Assembly (NCBI GenBank): GCA_045639525.1
Contig: JAZUDI010000044.1
Location: 49,926-113,925 of the forward strand
DNA length: 64,000 bases
Direction: 5' to 3'
Source of the DNA: UBA1181 sp045639525
GTDB lineage: Bacteria; Bacteroidota; Bacteroidia; Bacteroidales; Paludibacteraceae
Shown: one piece after another, positions 59,184-64,000 of the stretch
How positions within the stretch are numbered: position 1 is the first letter of the stretch
How the letters are laid out: every line of letters begins with the position of its first letter
Made by a program: the position numbers and the translations under genes
Notes under the pieces: generated by a model
Databases searched by the model: none
The model's input: only the letters and a program-made list of their open reading frames with translations
What the model was told of the DNA's origin: nothing

Positions 59184-62036
59184 TTATTTCTTGGGCGAAA
59201 AACTCTCCATCTCCTTTTTTAGGTAAAGACCGGTCGCACTCTTCGCGTTTTGGGCAATCTCTTCTGGCGTACCTGTCGCCACAATCGTGCCTCCGCCGCG
59301 ACCTCCTTCTGGTCCCATATCAATGACGAAATCCGATGCTTTGATGACATCCATGTTGTGCTCGATCACGACGATGGAGTTGCCTCTGTCCGCCAATTTG
59401 TTGAGAACCTCCAATAGAATCCTGATGTCCTCGAAGTGGAGACCTGTGGTGGGCTCGTCGAGGATATAGAGGGTGTTACCCGTCTCTTTTCGCATCAATT
59501 CGGTAGCCAATTTGATACGCTGGCTCTCTCCGCCGGAAAGGGTGGTGGAGGGCTGCCCTAAACGGATGTAGCCCAATCCGATTTCTTGTAAAGTTTTGAC
59601 TTTATGATAGATGGATGGAATGTTCTCGAAAAATTCCACGGCCATGTTGATGGTCATATCCAGTACATCTGCAATCGATTTCCCTTTGAATCTCACCTCC
59701 AACGTCTCTCGGTTGTAGCGCTTTCCTTGGCAGGTCTCGCAAGGAACAAGCACATCGGGTAGGAAGTTCATCTCAATGGTCCTGAAACCGTTGCCGCCGC
59801 AGGTTTCGCATCGACCTCCCTTTACGTTGAAACTGAACCGTCCAGGCTTGTAGCCTCTCATCTTCGATTCAGGAAGGGTGACAAACAACTCCCTGATCTC
59901 ACCGAACAGCCCGGTGTAGGTGGCTGGGTTGGAACGAGGTGTCCGTCCGATAGGGGATTGGTCCACGTTGATGACCTTGTCTATGTTTTTGATTCCCTCC
60001 ACTCGGTCGTATGGGAGCGGGTCTTGTAGGGAGTTGTAGAAGTGTTGGCTTAAAATCGGTTGGAGCGTGTCGTTGATGAGCGTGGATTTTCCACTACCGG
60101 ATACGCCTGACACGCAGACCAGTTTGCCCAATGGGATCTCGACATCCACATGCTTGAGGTTGTTGCCGGTCGCTCCGAATATCTTGATGGATTTGCCTGT
60201 GCCCTCTCGTTTGACGGCTCTTACCTCGATCTTTTGGGTTCCGTTGAGGTAGTTGGCGGTCATGGTGTTTGTCTTGAGCATCTCTTGGGGCGTTCCCGCA
60301 TAGACGACGTTTCCACCTTTACGACCTGCCAAAGGACCCATGTCCACGATGTAGTCCGCCTCCAGCATCATGTCCTTGTCATGCTCCACCACAATGATGG
60401 AGTTGCCGATGTCGCGCAGACGTTTAAGGGAGTTGATGAGTCGGGTGTTGTCCCTTTGGTGCAGACCAATGCTCGGCTCGTCGAGGATGTATAGTACATT
60501 GACGAGTTGAGATCCGATTTGAGTGGCCAAGCGGATGCGTTGGCTCTCTCCGCCGGATAGGGTAGCGGTGGAGCGGTTGAGGGAAAGGTAATCCAACCCC
60601 ACGTCCATAAGGAATTGCAGACGTGTCTGTATCTCTTTCAATATTTCGGTGGCGATGGTACGCTGTTTCTCGCTGAGTTCGCTCTCCACGTTCTTGCTCC
60701 ATTCTAATAATTCAGCGATGTCCATGTTGGCCAGTTCGTTGATGCTTTTACCCGCCACACGGTAGTGACGAGCCTCCAAGTTGATGCGGCTTCCGCCACA
60801 CTCCGGGCAGACGATTGTTTTGCTGAATTGTTCTGCCCATTTTTGGGAAGAGGCGGAACTGTCGCCTTCCTGTTGCATCTCGATGTAGCGGATCACGCCC
60901 TCGAAGGAGTAGGCGTATTGGGATGCGCCCAGGGAGTTGTTCTTGACGCAGATGCGTTCATCGGTACCGTTGAGGATGACGTTGAGCGCCTCCTCTGGAA
61001 TCTCCTCGATAGGATCCTTCAGCGAAAATCCATATTTCTCGGCGATGGATTCCAACAACCAGAAGAAGAGCACCTTTTTGTATTTGCCTAATGGCGTGAT
61101 GCCGCCATTGTAGATGCTTTGTTTTTTGTCGGGAATGATCTTGTCTAAGTCTATTTCATTGACATATCCGAGTCCTTTGCACTTTTCGCAGGCTCCGTGG
61201 GGAGAGTTGAACGAGAAGTTGTGCGGTGCGGGTTCAGCATAGGAGATCCCTGATGTGGGGCACATCAAAAGTCGGCTGAAGTGGCGGCAACTATTGTCGC
61301 TCTTCTTCATCACGATGAGCGTGCCATTACCTTGACGCATGGCGATCCTGACGGAATCTTTGATGCGTTTGTCGTTTTTCTCTGAAATGACCAGTTTGTC
61401 GATTACCACCTCAATTGTGTGGTTCTTGTAACGGTCCAGTTTCATGCCATGGGTGATCTCTTTCAGTTCACCATCCACACGCACGTTGAGGTATCCCTTT
61501 TTACGCGTCTGTTCAAACAATTCTTTATAATGGCCCTTTCTTGAATTCACCAATGGGGCAAGGATCAGCACCGCCTCCTCTTTGTAGTCGGTGTGGATCA
61601 ACTCTAGAATTTGCTCTTCGGAGTATTTAACCATTTTTTCTCCCGTCACGTAGGAGAATGCTTCACCGGCACGGGCGAAAAGCAGTCGTAGGAAGTCGTA
61701 GATTTCCGTCGTGGTGCCGACGGTGGATCTGGGGTTTTTGTTGGTGGTCTTCTGCTCAATGGAGATGACGGGGCTCAACCCTGTGATTTTATCGACATCC
61801 GGACGTTCGATGTTTCCCAAGAAATTTCTGGCGTAGGCAGAGAAGGTCTCGATATAACGCCTTTGGCCCTCCGCGTATATGGTGTCGAAAGCCAACGACG
61901 ATTTACCGCTACCGCTTAGACCTGTGATCACGGTCAACTGGTCTCTAGGTATGGTGACATCAATGTTTTTTAGATTGTGTACCCTGGCGCCGTATACTTC
62001 AATCCATTCCGTAGGTTGTACATCCTTATTTTCCAC
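59184..62036 (-). CDS. uvrA: excinuclease ABC subunit UvrA
   Basis: UvrA recognises DNA damage in nucleotide excision repair. The 950-residue protein has two ABC ATPase halves: Walker A GLSGSGKSSLAFDTIYAEGQRRY (about 38-46 for the P-loop) and GVSGSGKSTLINDTL. Two signature motifs (TLSGGESQRI in each half), Walker B YILDEPSIGLHQRDN and YILDEPTTGLH, and zinc-binding Cys pairs (ACEKCKGLGY, RCETCGGNGF with CETCQGKRYN) are all present. It is intact and single. A near-consensus -7 box TAAATTCG (minus, 62064-62071) is upstream. Confidence 0.98.
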   Translation of the reverse strand: MENKDVQPTEWIEVYGARVHNLKNIDVTIPRDQLTVITGLSGSGKSSLAFDTIYAEGQRRYIETFSAYARNFLGNIERPDVDKITGLSPVISIEQKTTNKNPRSTVGTTTEIYDFLRLLFARAGEAFSYVTGEKMVKYSEEQILELIHTDYKEEAVLILAPLVNSRKGHYKELFEQTRKKGYLNVRVDGELKEITHGMKLDRYKNHTIEVVIDKLVISEKNDKRIKDSVRIAMRQGNGTLIVMKKSDNSCRHFSRLLMCPTSGISYAEPAPHNFSFNSPHGACEKCKGLGYVNEIDLDKIIPDKKQSIYNGGITPLGKYKKVLFFWLLESIAEKYGFSLKDPIEEIPEEALNVILNGTDERICVKNNSLGASQYAYSFEGVIRYIEMQQEGDSSASSQKWAEQFSKTIVCPECGGSRINLEARHYRVAGKSINELANMDIAELLEWSKNVESELSEKQRTIATEILKEIQTRLQFLMDVGLDYLSLNRSTATLSGGESQRIRLATQIGSQLVNVLYILDEPSIGLHQRDNTRLINSLKRLRDIGNSIIVVEHDKDMMLEADYIVDMGPLAGRKGGNVVYAGTPQEMLKTNTMTANYLNGTQKIEVRAVKREGTGKSIKIFGATGNNLKHVDVEIPLGKLVCVSGVSGSGKSTLINDTLQPILSQHFYNSLQDPLPYDRVEGIKNIDKVINVDQSPIGRTPRSNPATYTGLFGEIRELFVTLPESKMRGYKPGRFSFNVKGGRCETCGGNGFRTIEMNFLPDVLVPCETCQGKRYNRETLEVRFKGKSIADVLDMTINMAVEFFENIPSIYHKVKTLQEIGLGYIRLGQPSTTLSGGESQRIKLATELMRKETGNTLYILDEPTTGLHFEDIRILLEVLNKLADRGNSIVVIEHNMDVIKASDFVIDMGPEGGRGGGTIVATGTPEEIAQNAKSATGLYLKKEMESFSPKK

Positions 62037-62104
62037 TTCGAATAGCTATTTCGTTAATTCCGCGAATTTAATGAATTCCAATATCTTAATTGACATTTCA
62101 ATGT

Positions 62105-62142
62105 AAAAAATCCGGGATTCCCGTTATGGAAACCCCGGATTT
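62105..62142 (-). terminator. intrinsic terminator after beta-propeller lipoprotein gene
   Basis: Minus strand AAATCCGGG (62142-62134) pairs with CCCGGATTT (62116-62108), followed by further T residues to 62105. Confidence 0.9.
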
Positions 62143-62165
62143 CAATGCTTTGTGATCCAATGTTG

Positions 62166-63254
62166 TTATTGGAAGATAAATCTGCAAGCGCCTACACCGG
62201 CAGTCTTGTTGCTGCTCTTGGCGTTTCCTTGCGCATCGTAGATTAACAATGTGCTGTTGGTGATCCAACCGTTGATGTTCGCTGTGTAGATGTCGCCGTT
62301 TTTAGGGTCGACATTGAAACCGTAGAATCCTAGACCCTTTGCCACCTCTTTTGAGCTCTTGCTGGCAATGTTGAAACTGCTGATGCCGCAGCTCTCTTCT
62401 GGCGTGTATGCGCCGACAACCGTGCGGTAAAGGATTTCGCTCTTTGCGGGGTTCACGCTCAAGTGTCCCTCTCCGGCCATGTTGTCCAATTGTGTGTAGT
62501 TGTCGATGGAATCCTTGTTGAAGTTCAACTGTGAGATACCGCCTACCGCATTCCAAGAAGCGTCGTATCCGACGAATGAGGCCCAAACATTGTTGTTGGC
62601 ATCTTTGGTGAAGTGCTTGGTGCTGTAGTAAGCAGGACCCTTGATTGTCTTTTCGATGGCAAGTGTAGTAGGGTTGATGACCTTGATGTTGCTTCCTTCT
62701 CCGACCACGATCTTACCGTTGTAAGAGGTGATACCCTCTGGTTGGCCTGCTAATTTCACGAATGTGTCGATTCTAGCGGCTGCGAGGTCGATCTTGTAAA
62801 CATATCCCTCCGACAAGTTCCAATCTGGAACGGAAGTGACGAAGAGGTAGTTGCTGACAGATACACCGTAGCGAGGGGTGACGATCCCTTTGATGGTAGA
62901 GATCTTTTTGAAGTTGCTCTTGTTGACGACCTCGATCTTGTCTTCGTTGTTGCAGATTAAGACGAGACGTCCGTTGTCGATGAATCCGGATTCGATGATG
63001 GATGCCAAACTGTATCCGTTTGCGTCTTCGTAAATCTTGTTGGTGACGTTTCCCTTGCTGTCGATGATGCTGACGCTACCATTGGATTCACTGAAGTTTC
63101 CTTGGTTAAGAATGATACAGGAATAATCAATACTTTCGGCGGATGATCCCTTTCCTATGCTGTCATCCTCTTCTTTACAACTGTTGAAGTTTGTGATGCA
63201 AAGGGAAGCGAAAAAGAATCCTCCCAAAACTTTCGCAAAATTTCTTTTTTTCAT
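62166..63254 (-). CDS. DUF5074/YncE-like beta-propeller surface lipoprotein
   Basis: A 362-residue lipoprotein, lipidated at Cys26 (TNFNSC). The KEEDD just after the Cys fits the Bacteroidota surface-export signal. The mature part is a propeller with repeated blades: SNGSVSIIDSKGNVTNKIYED, DKIEVVNKSNFKKISTIKG, GYVYKIDLAAARIDTFVKLAGQPEGIT and SNIKVINPTTLAIEKTIKG (shown in parts). Similar proteins include BtuG, a cobalamin-binding surface lipoprotein; no btuB gene or cobalamin riboswitch is near, so the ligand is open. The start at 63254 is set by the -7 box at 63282-63289, which excludes an earlier ATG. Confidence 0.85.
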   Translation of the reverse strand: MKKRNFAKVLGGFFFASLCITNFNSCKEEDDSIGKGSSAESIDYSCIILNQGNFSESNGSVSIIDSKGNVTNKIYEDANGYSLASIIESGFIDNGRLVLICNNEDKIEVVNKSNFKKISTIKGIVTPRYGVSVSNYLFVTSVPDWNLSEGYVYKIDLAAARIDTFVKLAGQPEGITSYNGKIVVGEGSNIKVINPTTLAIEKTIKGPAYYSTKHFTKDANNNVWASFVGYDASWNAVGGISQLNFNKDSIDNYTQLDNMAGEGHLSVNPAKSEILYRTVVGAYTPEESCGISSFNIASKSSKEVAKGLGFYGFNVDPKNGDIYTANINGWITNSTLLIYDAQGNAKSSNKTAGVGACRFIFQ

Positions 63255-63281
63255 TTTTGTATTATTATTAGATATTTTATG

Positions 63282-63289
63282 CAAAGGTA
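63282..63289 (-). promoter_or_regulatory. -7 box of propeller lipoprotein gene
   Basis: Minus strand TACCTTTG, matching TAnnTTTG; start near 63275, leader about 21 bases. Confidence 0.65.
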
Positions 63290-63372
63290 CGATTTTTTTA
63301 TTCCCCTACCAATTGCATAGGGAAATAAAGTTTGCTAATAATGGCGGACGAAGCTCCTTTGGTGAAGTTCCT

Positions 63373-63413
63373 AAAAAAGAAAAAGGCCTCCCGATTTCTC
63401 GGAAGACCTTTTT
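63373..63413 (-). terminator. terminator after the right-edge T9SS cargo gene
   Basis: A 15-base stem with two mismatches pairs 63413-63399 with 63394-63380 around a loop of four bases, ending in an A/T-rich stretch with T residues on the minus strand. Confidence 0.75.
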
Positions 63414-63431
63414 CTTTTTATACTCATCGAA

Positions 63432-64000
63432 TTATCTTCTGATCAGCGTGAAGTGGCCGATGAACTGACGGTTGATCTCCTCGATGTCGATCTGGTACCA
63501 GTAGTCGGTGGACGGCATCGGGTTGCCGTTGTAGGTTCCGTCCCAACCGTCAGCCTCCGCGCCGAGGAACTGCGCCAGCAGTTTGCCGTAGCGGTCGTAG
63601 ATCGAGACGATGGCGCCTGGGTAAACCTCTGCCAAGCCCGGAACCTTCCAGGTGTCGTTCATGCCGTCGCCGTTAGGGGTGAACCACTCGTCGATGACGA
63701 TCTCCGGTGCCTCCAATGTGAAGTTCATGGAGGTCTCGCATCCGTTCACGTCCTTCACGTGCATGGTGTGGTTTCCGAACGCGATGTTCTCGAAGTGGAG
63801 GTCGCTGGTCGTCGTCTTGCTCTTGTCGATCCACAACTCGTATGGCGGCTCGCCCGCGCCGGCCTCAAGAACGACGTCCCTGTCGTGGTAGCCCACGGAG
63901 TCGATCGAGATGATCGAAGGGAGGCTCTTCACCTCGACGAGGTAGTCCGCCTTTGCGGAGCAGGTTCCGCGGGTCATCTCCACCCTGTAGGAGACGGAGT
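63432..64000 (-). CDS. C-terminal part of a T9SS type B cargo, N-terminus beyond right edge
   Basis: The frame is open through the right edge, so this is the last part (about 189 residues) of a larger secreted protein. Residues near the edge read SVSYRVEMTRGTCSAKADYLVEV, followed by an SprB-like module (DVVLEAGAGEPPYELWIDKS, VKDVNGCETSMNFTLEAP). The end is a gliding-motility-associated sorting domain: EWFTPNGDGMNDTWKVPGL, IVSIYDRYGKLLAQF, GWDGTYNGNPMPSTDYWY and GHFTLIRR. The SprB-type repeats suggest a long adhesin. Base composition is far more GC-rich than the rest of the window (see findings). Confidence 0.85.
   Translation of the reverse strand, partial: SVSYRVEMTRGTCSAKADYLVEVKSLPSIISIDSVGYHDRDVVLEAGAGEPPYELWIDKSKTTTSDLHFENIAFGNHTMHVKDVNGCETSMNFTLEAPEIVIDEWFTPNGDGMNDTWKVPGLAEVYPGAIVSIYDRYGKLLAQFLGAEADGWDGTYNGNPMPSTDYWYQIDIEEINRQFIGHFTLIRR

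Overview
This is chromosomal DNA of a member of the Bacteroidota, most likely order Bacteroidales. Many genes are preceded by the Bacteroidetes housekeeping promoter (-7 box TAnnTTTG, -33 TTG or TTTG about 19 bases upstream), and most lack a Shine-Dalgarno sequence. The gene content agrees: type IX secretion (T9SS) cargo and a PorP/SprF protein, a hybrid two-component system, BACON and DUF5074 lipoproteins, DUF4105, DUF4294, DUF4837, DUF5683 and DUF5723 proteins, the parA-parB-DUF5683-LysM cluster, and a malic enzyme fused to a phosphotransacetylase-like domain. I cannot name the genus. No rRNA, tRNA, CRISPR array, transposase or prophage is visible. Most of the window is core chromosome.

Layout. 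1-1707 (minus): cell-surface pair, a DUF5723 barrel cut by the left edge and a lipoprotein. 1966-5873 (plus): phoH-purC, then recF-DUF721-thioesterase. 5976-8937 (plus): a minimal T9SS-tailed protein, a DUF4105 membrane protein, two tiny overlapping lipoprotein genes and gap. 9044-13265 (plus): menE, a TonB-dependent receptor, SPOR protein-folE. 13266-16609 (minus): four overlapping genes (AI-2E permease, prmC, recX, CPBP protease). 16742-20833 (plus): conserved hypothetical-rsmI, a coiled-coil lipoprotein, and a membrane HU/SPOR protein overlapping a DMP19-like gene. 20977-31043: surface lipoprotein, a helix-hairpin-helix/outer-membrane pair, DUF4294 and a small HExxH protein, a YD-repeat protein, dus, maeB.

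31356-39136: a Dna2-like nuclease-helicase, an MBL-fold hydrolase, a probable small RNA, then a T9SS cargo with 22 copies of a 15-residue repeat next to its PorP/SprF partner. 39212-48579 (minus): rlmN-DUF4837-pdxA, and coaX-outer membrane protein-TPR-lptC-PpiD-like, an envelope biogenesis cluster. 48666-53586 (minus): an orphan hybrid two-component regulator, an SH3 protein and a small lipoprotein. 53932-55017 (plus): mnmA. 55172-64000 (minus): parA-parB-DUF5683-LysM transglycosylase, uvrA, a beta-propeller lipoprotein, and the tail of a GC-rich T9SS cargo cut by the right edge.

No multigene defence or biosynthetic system of a plainly new kind is present. The items I would follow up first are the putative small RNA at about 35964-36080, the 45-base repeat tract with its PorP partner, the pair of 42- and 32-residue lipoproteins at 7591-7810, and the overlap of an HU-type DNA-binding membrane protein with a DNA-mimic-like gene at 19441-20833. 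All similarity statements come from reading motifs by eye; no database search was run.
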